Source: Paralichthys olivaceus
Lineage: Eukaryota > Chordata > Actinopteri > Pleuronectiformes > Paralichthyidae
Reading direction: 5' to 3'
Assembly (NCBI RefSeq): GCF_024713975.1
Contig: NC_091097.1
Span: 7,930,861-7,994,860 of the forward strand
Length of the DNA: 64,000 nucleotides
Below are positions 29,089-39,740 of this stretch, in pieces (the stretch's first letter is position 1; each line of letters starts with the position of its first letter). The notes under the pieces were generated by a model. That model did no database searches. It saw only the letters and a program-made list of their open reading frames with translations, and was not told the DNA's origin. The position numbers were made by a program, and so were the translations under genes.

Positions 29089-29308
29089 AAGGGATAGTTC
29101 ACAGAAAAATGAAAATATACTCACCACTATGCCGATGGAGATGTGGGTGAAGTGTTTGAGTCCATAAAACACTTTAGCAGTCTCTTTGGACTGTAGGAGG
29201 AAGAAGCTAAGTACACAGAGAGAACCCACGCAGACATGGGGAGAACATGCAAACACCACACAGAATGAATCCCGGCCGAGCTGGGATCGATCCAGGAACC
29301 GTGACGCC
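29089..29308 (-). repeat. Two adjoining fish repeat fragments
   Basis: The left piece (29089-29180) begins AAAGGGATAGTTCACAGAAA and includes CTCACCACTATGCCGATGGA and GTGAAGTGTTTGAGTCCATA, a pattern I recognise from percomorph genomes. The right piece (29187-29308) is the reversed head of the retroposon at 1683-2012 (GAGAACCCACGCAGACATGG, GGGAGAACATGCAAACACCA, CGGCCGAGCTGGGATCGATC). Confidence 0.6.
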
Positions 29309-30394
29309 CCAGATTCCATCAAATTTTTAAAGTTTTTTGGATCCTTAAACTGAAGAGCACCAGAGGAGCATCACATATCACACTCTTGAGGCAATCCTCG
29401 CTTATTATATTTTTACTGAAAGATTAATAGATCTTTGATTTTTTTTAAAGCCTTTGTTTGATTTAAAAAAAAAGTGGTACTGAAAACATAGAGGGAATAT
29501 GAACACATTTAATGTATCATCAGTAGAAGTGTATATTTCTTTTAAAGTCTAAGATGCTATGTTGTCCGTGTTAAATGAAAGTGATTTGTTTGATCTTATT
29601 CAGTCTTGTTCTGGATAAACATCTCATTAGCACAATAATTGGTTCTTTTTAATTGGTTGTTAATTAGCTGCTGACTCATATCCTTGAGTGAACAAAGTCA
29701 TACCTCATTTTGAACTATTAATATCCTCAACACCTACCTGTGTTTTAATTTTAATTGAACTGTAGACAGACTTATTGAATTTGACCTTTAAGTTTTTTTT
29801 CCTGTTTGTTTAGTGTCATGAAAATATACACACACAGTGATTCACTGTTGTAGAAGCAGTAAAACGTACAAAAGTCCAAAGTGGGTGATTACTTTTTATA
29901 GTATCGTAGTTTTAGTTGTTTGAGTTAACAGCTGCTCGGCTGCTAAAGCGATATTTATCACACAAACTGCATTCTGTAGGTCACTGTAGTGAGCACAGAC
30001 GGAGAACGTGTGTGTGTTGTGTGGGTGTGTGCATGTGCAGACTGTTGCTTGTGTTTTGGCACCTAGGCAACCTGCTATTGTGCGCACTTCAGCAAGCAGG
30101 ATATAATTATTTACCGAGTATCAGCTGAAGCTCTCACGTATGGCGTGGACAGAAGATATTTATCCGCACATTGAGCCCTGTGATCAAAACACTTTTCAGA
30201 TATTTCCTGAGTGTGCGATATTCTAATTCTCTGTCTGTGGCAGGCTATTCCAAAACTCTTTATCTTGCCGACAATTAATCTATCGCTCTTTGTGCAGCTC
30301 AAACACAAAAGCCATTCTTGAGTGTTACAAGACTGCACTATAACCTCTGCTATTTGTGAGCGATGTATTTCACATTGTTTGCATCATTACCTCT

Positions 30395-30612
30395 GACAGG
30401 TAGGTTAGGTTTATGTCTGTTTGTTTGTCTGTGTGCTATTTATCAGGATTACACAGAAACTACAGGACAAATTACCACAAAACTAATTTTGGTGCGGATC
30501 CAGGATTTCTTTTCCAATTCCTGTAACAGTGAGATAGGGCGTTATGCAACATTTTCTTTGTTTTTTTCAGAAAACTATTCATGGAACTTGATGGAAATCT
30601 TTTTTTTTTCTT
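30395..30612 (+). repeat. Fish interspersed repeat, copy 4
   Basis: Shares GGATTACACAGAAACTACAG, AATTTTGGTGCGGATCCAGG, GTGAGATAGGGCGTTATGCA and ATTCATGGAACTTGATGGAA with the family described at 25674. It lies just upstream of the first PRR29-like exon. Confidence 0.6.
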
Positions 30613-30792
30613 AATTTGAATGTGCTTTAATAATAGAACTGTTATGCTCTCTCTTATTGCCCCTCTAGTTCTTTGATTGAGTCCCCCTTCCGTTGAGTAG
30701 AGTTTCACCTCCTGTATAGGTAGATGCTACATTCTATTCTCAGCCACTGTGCCTCCGGGCATAGTGTTTAATTATGGTCCCATCTCTCCCAG

Positions 30793-32513
30793 TCTCCTCA
30801 GCAGCCCACCACCATCCTGCAGCAGCTCCCGGCGACCATGATGCCTCCTGGCTTGGCTCCCTCCATTAGGCCTGGCGGTCACGTCAAGGAAGGTATGGCA
30901 GACTGTCACCACACACAAACTACATCTCAAGATTTCCCCCACTCACAGCTGTTCATGTCTGCCTGTCACATTACCAGCTCGCTAGGAAGCACTCAGATAT
31001 ATTATTTATGGTCTACTCTTGAGCTTAGACAATTGCATAAAAAGTGCGCACGCATGAGTTTGTGAGTTAGATTGATGAATGTGCGCTGCAGCAGCTTTTA
31101 GTCAGACCTGTTTATTGCTTCTAAAGTCATCATTCAATTACTTAGAATGAGGTTTTGTAAGTCAGAGTCCCGAGATTCAAAGCAGCCTCTTTTTGTGACC
31201 AGCCACAATTTGCTTCAGCTACATGTACAACGTGTTCCCAAAGTGTCAAAAAATGTTACCGTCCGTACGGATTTTAGGAAGCAGTTATAATGACTGCCTG
31301 AGCCCAGCGATTGTGTCACAATCCAGTTTTTTATGTGTTCAGCTGCCTGAAGCAACTTTACATTTGAGTTGAAAATAGTGTGACAAAGTCAGACGTATGT
31401 CATGACACAAAGATCTGGTAATTTCATGATTTCTCACTAGATTGCATAAGTTACTGTGACTGGAAAAGGTGAACGGTGTTTTCATAAATTCCTCCCTGAA
31501 AGTTCACTATCCTGTTTCCAACGAATCGTTGATTTCTTAGAGAATAATTCTTCTAGACAGATCTTGTTAAAGCATGTGTAGGGGACTGATATTTATGAGT
31601 GTGTGCAATTTGGTGCAGATCCACATAAAATGACTGGCAGTGTTAAAAACACATGGGCTGACGTGTGAATGTGTTTATGTTGAAATTCTGGCTTTATTAA
31701 TACGGAGCTGTCACTGTGAACATGTGATGAACAACAACAACACAATCACATTTTTTTTTTAAGCTAACAAGAAAACATCAAATTTGCAAATGCATATTAT
31801 CTAAATTTTTCATTAATGCTATATTTAAGGCATGTGACTGATAAGAGCCCAGCTAATCCGGTCCAACCAACCATCACATGCTCTTTACATGAATAGTTCA
31901 CAGACATTATCGTTTTATATTATTCATGAGCCTTACTTAACTTCTTTAAGATGGTGAAATATCAGAAAGTTTGCCAACTTCCTTATTGTTGCATCACCCA
32001 GCTGACAAACAACTGGCTCCCAGAGGTGTCCTTCATATCATCCGGAAAGCAGTTAATACGTTTTCAGGGTGACAAATATAAAGTCATGTATTAAATAAGC
32101 TTTAAAATGACAGTGGGATTTAATAGACTCTTAAAGCTTCATCAGGAGGCATATTTACAGGATATTGCTGGGAAGGAGTTTAATAGTTTAGCCAGATGAG
32201 TCATTGCCAAATGAGAAAAAAAAATGAGTGACAAGGAGATGCGAAAATGAATCTTGGCACCTCATTCACCCCCTCATTTTGACACAATGCGAGTTAATCA
32301 CCTCGTCACCCGGCGGGGAAGAGGACAGAATGGCTGGCTGATGGAGGAGCTAAGACAATTAGGAGGATATTGCTGTGTTTGATTTTCTCACATACAGACC
32401 TTGTGGCGCTGATGATGATCCAGAACGCCCAGATGCACCAGGTCATCATGACCAATATGACCATGTCGGCTCTCAGGTTGTTCGGATACGCCGACCCTCT
32501 GCCGGCCCCTGAG
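30793..32513 (+). CDS. prr29: PRR29-like protein, two internal exons (partial)
   Basis: Two exons are readable: 30793-30892 (after acceptor CTCTCCCAG, before GTATGG) and 32398-32513 (after CATACAG, before GTGGGT). They join in phase (GAA G|AC) to give 72 residues: PQQPTTILQQLPATMMPPGL, then RPGGHVKE|DLVALMMIQNAQMHQ, then VIMTNMTMSALRLFG and YADPLPAPE. Human PRR29 has the same core, VKEDLLELMMLQNAQMHQ, after a proline-rich lead; its function is not established. The start exon and the 3' exons were not found. A short open frame at 30140 (MAWTEDIYPHIEP...) is a possible first exon, but its best donor gives the wrong phase. The gene is either split over more exons than I can see, or is a relic. 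Confidence 0.72.
31490..31660 (+). repeat. Fish interspersed repeat, copy 5 (3' part)
   Basis: CTTAGAGAATAATTCTTCTA, TGTGTAGGGGACTGATATTT and GTGTGCAATTTGGTGCAGAT match the tail of the family at 25674. It sits in the intron between the two PRR29-like exons. Confidence 0.6.
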
Positions 32514-32689
32514 GTGGGTGGATACCGAACAAGGGTCAGGGTCAGTTTGGTTAATAAATGTTGTCAGTTTTGATAAGAATAGATTTGGAAGAAAAGAAGA
32601 AAGACGAAAGATAAAAGTTTACATGATGTTAAAGTAAAAAATAACATCACCCTAATAATAATATCACCTTCCTGAAATAATGAAGTTGC

Positions 32690-33760
32690 TGCAGACTAGT
32701 GGATAATCAGGCTGATTTTTCACCGGATTCGCCCTTTTTCGACGACCATGGGGTGATCACGACTGGAGGCCAGTTGGTGCCGATTATCCTCCCAGAAGTG
32801 TGAGGGGTTTACAAAATAATCTTAATGCTACTGATCGATGCTACTGATCTCCAATCGCAAGTATCAAACATGTTTGATATTTATTATAATTGGCTCTGAC
32901 AGAAACCAATGAGAGCGAGCTGACCAGGAAGCGCCACTCACCGGATGTTGCGTACTTTTAAAGCAGCGACTAAAAAAAGCAATCATTTTCCAACTCACCT
33001 CCAGCTTATGATGCAAAATGTTTAAGGCAAATCTGCCTTCTCAGCCATGACTACATCCAAAGATTCACCCCCCTTTTCTTTTTTCAAAACAGACACGTCG
33101 TTGATCCTCCGCCATGATGTCTGATTTTCCTCTGAAGTCATGTTTAATCAAGCAAATGTTCCTTTTTCCAGTTCAAAAGGTGGCGGTAATGCACCTGAAA
33201 GTTGTTTTCCAACTGCCATGTAAAAACTGAAGAAGAAGAATCACACCAGTTTCTTTGAGATTTGATGTCTCTGGAATTCCAACAAGCAGCAAGTGTGTGG
33301 CCTTACGACGGGTATACAATTAAAAAAGGTTAAATGTGTCATTATGTCGGTGGTCTCCCACGTTTTTTGAAATGGGTTAAGAGTTGAAAAAGCTCTAGTG
33401 CGCATCAGGCTTTAGTGTCACAAGTGTCCACAATGGACCCAAATGCAGATGACCTGAGGAGAGTTCCAGAAAACAGTCTTAAATTAGACTCACAGTTTTG
33501 GTACAAGGACAGGCAGCGGTATCCAAAATGCAGACGCAAAAAGATAAAGTAAAGGGAGGCAGGGGAAACTGAACACAGGTGAGGTGCAGATTACAAAGGC
33601 GGGAAACAGGACAAAGACAGGAAGTAAAGCAAGAGGGAACTACAGAGCAAAATTTCAAAATAAAAACGTAAATGAAGAACAGAGTTTGACAACCAAACAG
33701 AACACAAATGTCCCAAAAAGGACCCCAAAAAACAACTTGTTCATTTTACAGGTTAACTCT
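32690..33760. repeat. Probable fish transposon-derived segments
   Basis: Two adjacent stretches look transposon-derived. The first, 32690 to about 33245, includes GATTATCCTCCCAGAAGTGTGAGG and ends AAGGTGGCGGTAATGCACCT ... TTTTCCAACTGCCATG ... AAGAAGAAGAA, a tail common in fish. The second, 33418-33760, includes ATGGACCCAAATGCAGATGA, AACACAGGTGAGGTGCAGAT and GACAGGAAGTAAAGCAAGAG. No transposase reading frame remains. Confidence 0.5.
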
Positions 33761-33987
33761 TGACACTGCTAATTTTATTTCTATTACACTTATTTTTCAG
33801 TTGAGATTAAAATCCGAAAGTTTCTGTCTGTTCTTAGTCCTTCTTATCTTTTTGAATAAGTCAACAAATCTACCTGTATAACTGTTTATAGTATTTTCAT
33901 TTTCTTTCTGAACTTTTTTGAAGAATTCCACCTTGTCAACACGTGACATCAACTTCACTGCATCAGGTTTCCAGAGATCTGCTTATG

Positions 33988-34045
33988 CTATTCAATTTCT
34001 GCCAATAGAGCCCTTTCACCTAAATCTTACACACTGAACCTTTAA
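33988..34045 (-). repeat. Fragment of the palindromic MITE-like repeat
   Basis: Read on the minus strand it starts AAAGGTTCAGTGTGTAAGAT, then TTAGGTGAAAGGGCTCTATT, matching the end of the copy at 20262 closely. Confidence 0.7.
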
Positions 34046-35369
34046 GTAGATTTTTTTTTAAATAAAACAGGAAAATAAATATTACTCAACATGCATTTCC
34101 TAAATTATCCAGCAGGGAGCAGCAACAGATTTTAATTGGGATGGCAAACACACTCAGAGTGACTCTGCATGCTATGGTGCTGATGTAGGCCAGAACATGC
34201 CACTGTGAGCAACGTAGCAATCATATGACAACACATTAAGATCTATTTTTGTGTAACACCGTGTGACCTTGTCATTAAATGCACTGTGATAGATACTTAA
34301 AAGAATAAGAGGCAGCACACCACCCAATCCCTGCAGGTGATGGCAGTAGAAGCAAGAAAATGTTGAAACGTGCATGGACAAATTTCAATGCATGAAGTAA
34401 ATTGAATATTTTCAAGTAAGAAAAATAAGTTTTGTGTATTACTTGTTTCTAATGTACAGTTTGCAACTTATTGGCACATGGTTTGCATTAACTTGCAGTA
34501 GCAGATTGGTGGGTGGAATTTTCCAAACGGGACGATACAGTGAGCAGGATGCAGCTGCGACAGCTGAGACATAGGAAAGAATTTCAATGTCAATTACATA
34601 GATTTGTCTTTGACAACACTCAACAGCTCAATACCCACATTCCTTGGCCTCCACTGAAAATAGTTTCAGGGTTTGAAGGTTCATTGGGAGTTTGAGAAGT
34701 GGATTATAACGTGACATTGTGGGGCGACAAGCACATTACTCCAGCAGCAGCGTGGGAGGGTAACTTTAAAGATAGGGAGTGAAGGCAGCACACCCAAATC
34801 TCTGATAAAACACCAGGATTAAGAGTTCAAACGAGAAGAACGTGCCAATGTGGCTGCCCCTCCTCTATCTCCGGGGCAAAGCCAGTGTTTACCCAGCTAT
34901 TAATATCAAACAACCACATGCTGCCTATGAGGGGGAGAGAGGCACAATAGGTCAGGATGGGTTTAAGAGTCAAATGTGATTGTGAAGATGGATGAGAGAC
35001 AGGCAGCTGATGGCAGGAGTAGTAAGTGATCATTTGGATTAAGTAAATTGTAGATTTAGAGAGTGTGATGAAGTACAGCTCCACACGCTACCAGTGGAAC
35101 AGTGTGTTTGGTGTTGAAGACAAACACGAGAGGTGGAACATGAAAGCTAAATGAGGGATGGAAAGTGGTGATGAGGGGTTTGTGCAGCATGTGGAGGACC
35201 CTGGGACAGTATCCAAATTATAGGAGACAGATCCCCAGCTATCTATAGCAGCATATCTGACATTTGTATCATTGCTTTTCTACCTAAAAGGCAATATTTT
35301 CTATATTGATAATTCTTACAATATCTTCATCAGTATCATACTGCTTGCTAGTAGTTCCTATAAGTTAAG

Positions 35370-35600
35370 GCTGGTAAATAAGACTGAGCAGGCTTTTGAC
35401 TGAGTCTCTGGAACTCCTTGCCTGAGGATATTAGACCTGCCAGCTCTTAACCTGTTTTTAAATCATTGCTTAAAACATAATTTTATAGGAAAGCCTTTAA
35501 TACCTTTTGTTATTAATACTTTAATATTTTTTTCTTAAGTATTTTGTAAAGCACATAGTAACCTTCTTATATAGAAATAATGTTTTTTTATTATACTATT
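35370..35600 (+). repeat. Decayed LINE-like 3' remnant, second copy
   Basis: CTGGAACTCCTTGCCTGAGGATATTAG, then a TTAAAACATAATTTTATAGGAAAGC run, then TATTTTGTAAAGCACATAGT and a TATATAGAAATAATG end follow the same order as the remnant at 11525-11870. Confidence 0.5.
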
Positions 35601-35654
35601 ATCATTACTGCAGCTCCCCAGAGATCTTTCTGATATGTTCTGTTGTAGCCCATG

Positions 35655-35935
35655 AAATCACAATGTATTGTATTGTATTATTTGATTCTTTATGTATTCA
35701 TATATATTGTGTATCGTATTATATCGCATTATATCATAGGCTACTGTATTGTATTATAGGCAACTATATCGTATTGTATAAACTACCATATCATATTATA
35801 TCATATTGCAGGCTATAGTATCATATCATATTGTATTGTGTCGTATCATACTGCAGGCTACCATATTGTATCATATCCTGTTGTAGTCTACTGCATCATA
35901 TCCTGTTATATTATGTTGCATCATTCTTTATGTTG
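35655..35935. repeat. Degenerate AT-rich tandem array
   Basis: A stretch built of variants of TATCATATTGTATTGTAT punctuated by AGGCTACTG, AGGCAACTA, AGGCTATAG, AGGCTACCA and AGTCTACTG blocks at intervals of roughly 35-60 bases. It is an imperfect minisatellite with no coding potential. Confidence 0.75.
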
Positions 35936-37028
35936 TAACTAATGTTTGCTGTATTGATATTTGATTCCCACAACTCTCCATACTAGGGACTCATTACTTT
36001 TTGTTAATCAAACCTTCAACACAAAACTTCCACAGTTGCATCTCAGACAGAAAACATACTGCGTTGAGCAACATAACTTTTATTTGTAAAAATAATAAAA
36101 AACTAGGGCAAATAATTCAACATCATCTCACACATTTCAAATTCAGTCACTACAGTGTCTGTTCCTCTATCGGATATGAAAGAGCTGCCACTCAGCTAAC
36201 AAAGCAGATCAGTTAATACACAGTGAAGAGCAGGTTATCAGTTTTGTACGTCCTCTGGATTAGAGGTGTCTCTCACACTCACACAAGGACGCTCACACAC
36301 ATATGTACAGCCAGAGTGTTTGATCACACCACAGTGTCCTCTCAGAGACTGTCGAGAGCTTCTGGAGGCCTGACGGAGGCATGTTCTCCGAGCCCTCGTC
36401 CCTTCGATTCTCTCTTCCTTTTTTTCCTTCCCTCTTTTTACAGTGTGTTACCTGCCTCTGCCTTTTGCATCTGTCACTTTCTGCATCTGTCACTTTCTGC
36501 ATCGTTGCATGCCTTCACCTCCTATTACAGGAATAATCCATTAGTCAAGTGACCACAAGAGCACTTCCAATACTGTGCCAGGATATTTGCATGTTTCACT
36601 ACAAAAGAAAGTGCATGCAGCATGATTAAGGTGCACCCAACAGTTGGGTCACAGTGATTCCAGTGAGAGATCAGTGTGTGTGCCTAGCCGGCCAGCACAG
36701 GCACACAATAGCCCATGGCACAGCTGAGGACACAAACCCTGACTCTCCATCACAAAGCAAATACCTTCACATAAACATTCCTAATACCACTGACCACCAA
36801 ATGCCATCAATGACAAAGCGTGACATTTATCCTGTGCTGTGCTCACCAAGAGACACAGACTGAGCTAAAACAAATCTACAGTATGAAGGGTTTATGATGA
36901 ATGTTTCTAGAATTAAATCTATATACATCTTCTCCTTCCTGACTCGCTCTGCTCAAAGACTATCCTCCTCCATCTGTCATCTTTCTCCCTATCATCATCT
37001 CTTTCTCTGTTTTGTCTCTTGTTGTTTT

Positions 37029-37724
37029 TCACCCTCTCTGAGCCTCCACAGACATGGAGCGACCCAGGGTTTTGGGGGCTTTGGCAAACTCCATGAGGGT
37101 CGGCTTGACTGGGGGCAGATCTCTTGTGATTTCGTCCACAGTCCTCTTGCTGGGACAGGCTCCGTCTGGGGTGGGGAGGGGCTGCAGGTCCTCCTCGGTG
37201 TGTGGGGCTCCGCGTCCGAGCCTGACACCCAACTCTGCTGGGGTGAAAATGGGCAAGGGGAGGGTATTTCTCTTAGGCAGCAGCTGGTGCTCCCTCACCC
37301 CTATTTCCAAGGTGCCCACTCTGAAGACACCAGAGGGGCAAATCTGTGTCAGGGAACGTGCCTGCCACTGCCGGGACAGAGTCTCCCTGCGAGATCTGTC
37401 GTTCATGTCCATTGTCTGCCTGCAGGAATCAGAGAACAGTTGAAGTTAGATCCTGTGGGAACATTGTAATCTACCAACTCAATCAGACTAATTGCCTGCT
37501 CATATCAGAGCAGTTCTACCAAAGAATACAATCACACCAAATTATTGGGACCTCTGATTGGTCCGAGGGTCTCACCTTTCTTGAGGTTGAGTCTTGCAAC
37601 TGATGCTGTTCCAGTCAGCTGTGTAGCTCTCCCTCTGAGCCCTGTTCTCCTCCCGTACGCTGCAGCTCAGCTCAGCTCCCACCACCACACCATTACGCTT
37701 CTCCAGGATAGAACAGATTGGCAT
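37029..37724 (-). CDS. tcap: Telethonin (titin-cap)
   Basis: Sarcomeric Z-disc protein that ties together the N-terminal Ig domains of two titin molecules. Two exons: 37724-37576 (donor GTGAGA) and 37419-37029 (acceptor CCTGCAG), joined in frame for 179 residues; human telethonin has 167 and also two exons. Exon 1 carries ELSCSVREENRAQRESYTAD, matching human ELSCEVSEEN. Exon 2 carries the titin-binding stretch with EHQLLPKRNTLPLPIFTPAE and VDEITRDLPPVKP, and ends GRSMSVEAQRG. The start ATG has A at -3 and lies about 160 bp below a TATA box. Compared with human, the N-terminus has about ten extra residues (MPICSILEKRNGVVVGA). Expression is expected to be muscle-specific. The plus-strand open frames over exon 2 are antisense shadows. 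Confidence 0.95.
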
Positions 37725-37881
37725 CTTCTCTGTCTCAGATGTACCTTTCCCAGTAGGTCGTTGTTGATCAGTCCGAAGCTCTGGCCTTGTGTCTGAGAAC
37801 AGGGATGCTTCAACTGGCTGTATCTTCTGGCTCCCGCTGCCTCTCTTTGTGTCGTCTGCCTTGGCTCGGATCTGACGACAG

Positions 37882-37889
37882 CTTTTATA
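37882..37889 (-). promoter_or_regulatory. TATA box of tcap
   Basis: On the minus strand the bases read TTTATAAAAGC, a strong TATA element. It lies 158 bp upstream of the tcap start codon and points towards it, so transcription should begin about 30 bp downstream, near 37855. Confidence 0.7.
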
Positions 37890-37998
37890 AATGTTCTGCT
37901 GCTATTTCTGATCCGTGTTGTCACTCTACAATCAGCGTGTGCTGATATGCGACACCAAGTGCACCGTGTCTCAATCCCTGTGAGCTGGAAGCCACTCT

Positions 37999-38099
37999 CA
38001 GATGGGGTTAAAGGTAATTGACTGAAAATCCCTTAATTCCCAGATTGTACGCCCAGTCACCTCTGTGATGACTCAGCCCAACATTTTCCACTTCAGCTG
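37999..38099. promoter_or_regulatory. Two E-boxes upstream of tcap
   Basis: CAGATG at 37999-38004 and CAGCTG at 38094-38099 lie about 110 and 205 bp above the tcap TATA box. CAGCTG is the site preferred by myogenic bHLH factors, which fits a muscle gene. Single E-boxes are frequent by chance, so this is suggestive only. Confidence 0.4.
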
Positions 38100-38600
38100 T
38101 GATCACAGTGTCTCAGAAGGGGGGGAGTGTCACACAGTCACCCCCGTGTGAGGATTATAAATGAATGTGGACAGACACAGACAACAGGTTTAGTCTTAAG
38201 TCAAAGAGGAATCTTGATTAGGTCTCGGACTTGATGTATAAGCAGCGGGTAACACCTCGATAATTTCAAAAGCCCATAGTGATGAAGCTGCTCATATACA
38301 AAAAGATATTTCAGGCCTGTGAGTTGAATATGTAGGTTACAGATCAGGAATACCAGTAACTTGGTGATAAAATCAGAAAGGAGAACTTTGTGTGACTTCA
38401 CCACACCCTGCTGACTTTTTATACCTATTATACGGTTCAGAGGGACTTTTTACGACAGCTGTGCTCTGTGACAACATCAGACCCCCTCATTAAATGCCAA
38501 TACAGTGAGCTGCCTCACAGTAGCTGCGAGAACTCCGTCCCTGGTGATTCATTACCTCGGCGACAAGAGTGCCACACAAGCCATAATCAACTCAGGTTAC

Positions 38601-38601
38601 A

Positions 38602-38658
<57 letters not shown>
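38601..38658. repeat. (AC)n microsatellite
   Basis: Pure AC units with one AAAC interruption near the right end; about 0.7 kb above the tcap TATA box. Confidence 0.95.
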
Positions 38659-39200
38659 CTCTGACAGTTGTCTGCTGGTGTGATGTTACAACTAGTCCCT
38701 GTGCCTGACTCATTCATCCGAATCAGGTACTTATATCATCAGATAGCACATATCAGATGTACCAGAAACCAGAAGTATGACAAGAGGTTTGATCCATCAC
38801 ACAGTCTTTAAAGGTTTATCACACTGGGGGTGTAGTGGTGGTGAATAAATGTTGCAAAACAATAAATCATCATTTAAGTGTTTTTTTCTTAATTCTGATT
38901 GAGTACAAGAGCTGTTTATACACCAGCCTCCACTGAACAGTGCCTGAAGAAGCGACTGATTATGAACCGAAACATTAATAATACTTATATGTGCATACAG
39001 GTACATCGTAGTGGGTTTGAAACCATTTATTAAATGTTACATTAAAGTAGGAAATTAAGTAATGTTCCTGTCCACTGTTTATTGACTATGTCCTCATGGA
39101 ACAGTTAAGAGCCAATTTCCCTTTGCTTGTCAAGCGTGACTGATTTCCAACTTTTTTCAGCGGTTTCTGGACATCGCACATGTAAACTAGAATGTCAGTG

Positions 39201-39201
39201 T

Positions 39202-39234
<33 letters not shown>

Positions 39235-39235
39235 C
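39201..39235. repeat. (GA)n microsatellite
   Basis: GA units with a single GC interruption. Confidence 0.93.
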
Positions 39236-39699
39236 ACCACAGGCATCCCTTGGGTCATGTGTACAGCTTTGTTATGACACCATGGTAATCATAAATGCCA
39301 TTTCAGAAACCTAGTAAGTCAGTGTGCAGGGTCCTTTGCTGTTGAGATCACTTCTTTTTAGAATCAATGTGACACAGAGCAGTACGTTTTTTGAATCGCA
39401 GACAGGCCAGTGCCATTTTTGTTTTAGATAATGCAGGAATTCACTTCAACTGCAAGAGGATATCATATGAATTTCACCTTGTTGCTGTTTTCTTTGGCCA
39501 CTTACGCTACAGAAGCCAGGAATGTGGAGGGGTCATGGATCAGCACATTCACAGCATTCAACCCCCTCTCTTTCATCCCTCATTCCCCCATCTGCACCAA
39601 ACCCGGGTCCGGAAAAGAACTTTGTGTTGCGTAACAACACTGCTGCAACTTCTGGGAAGTGACATTTAAATGAGCAGTCATTAGGAAAGAGACATGGAG

Positions 39700-39740
39700 T
39701 GGGAGGGAGGAAGGGAGGGAGGGAGGGAGGGAGAGAGGGG
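39700..39740. repeat. (GGGA)n purine tract
   Basis: GGGAGGGAGGAAGGGAGGGA continuing as GGGA units to GAGAGAGGGG. A pure purine strand that could adopt triplex or quadruplex structure. Confidence 0.9.

Larger units (their letters stand above)
17850..30780. other. Long intergenic region between rprml and the PRR29-like exons
   Basis: Nearly 13 kb with no exon I can support. It holds a palindromic-type fish repeat (20262-20560), an AC tract (22556-22613), lesser AC/TG tracts (about 23740-23762, 24840-24882, 24990-25013), several copies of one interspersed repeat (25674-26640, 30395-30612), an AATA tract (28917-28943), and a retroposon remnant (29089-29308). Several GC-richer islands (about 24230-24720 and 27110-27330) could be conserved regulatory DNA of rprml, but nothing in the bases alone proves this. 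Confidence 0.55.
32514..37028. other. Intergenic or 3' region between PRR29-like exon and tcap
   Basis: The missing PRR29 3' exons would be expected here on the plus strand, but I could not find a histidine- or proline-rich exon. The region contains transposon-like sequence (32690-33250 and 33418-33760), a reversed MITE end (33988-34045), a decayed LINE-like tail (35370-35600) and a degenerate AT-rich tandem array (35655-35935). Confidence 0.6.

Noticed and set aside
37054-37443. Plus-strand open frame of 129 codons over 37.1-37.4 kb
   Set aside because: It is the antisense of tcap exon 2. The minus strand gives a clear telethonin match with proper splice sites and TATA box.
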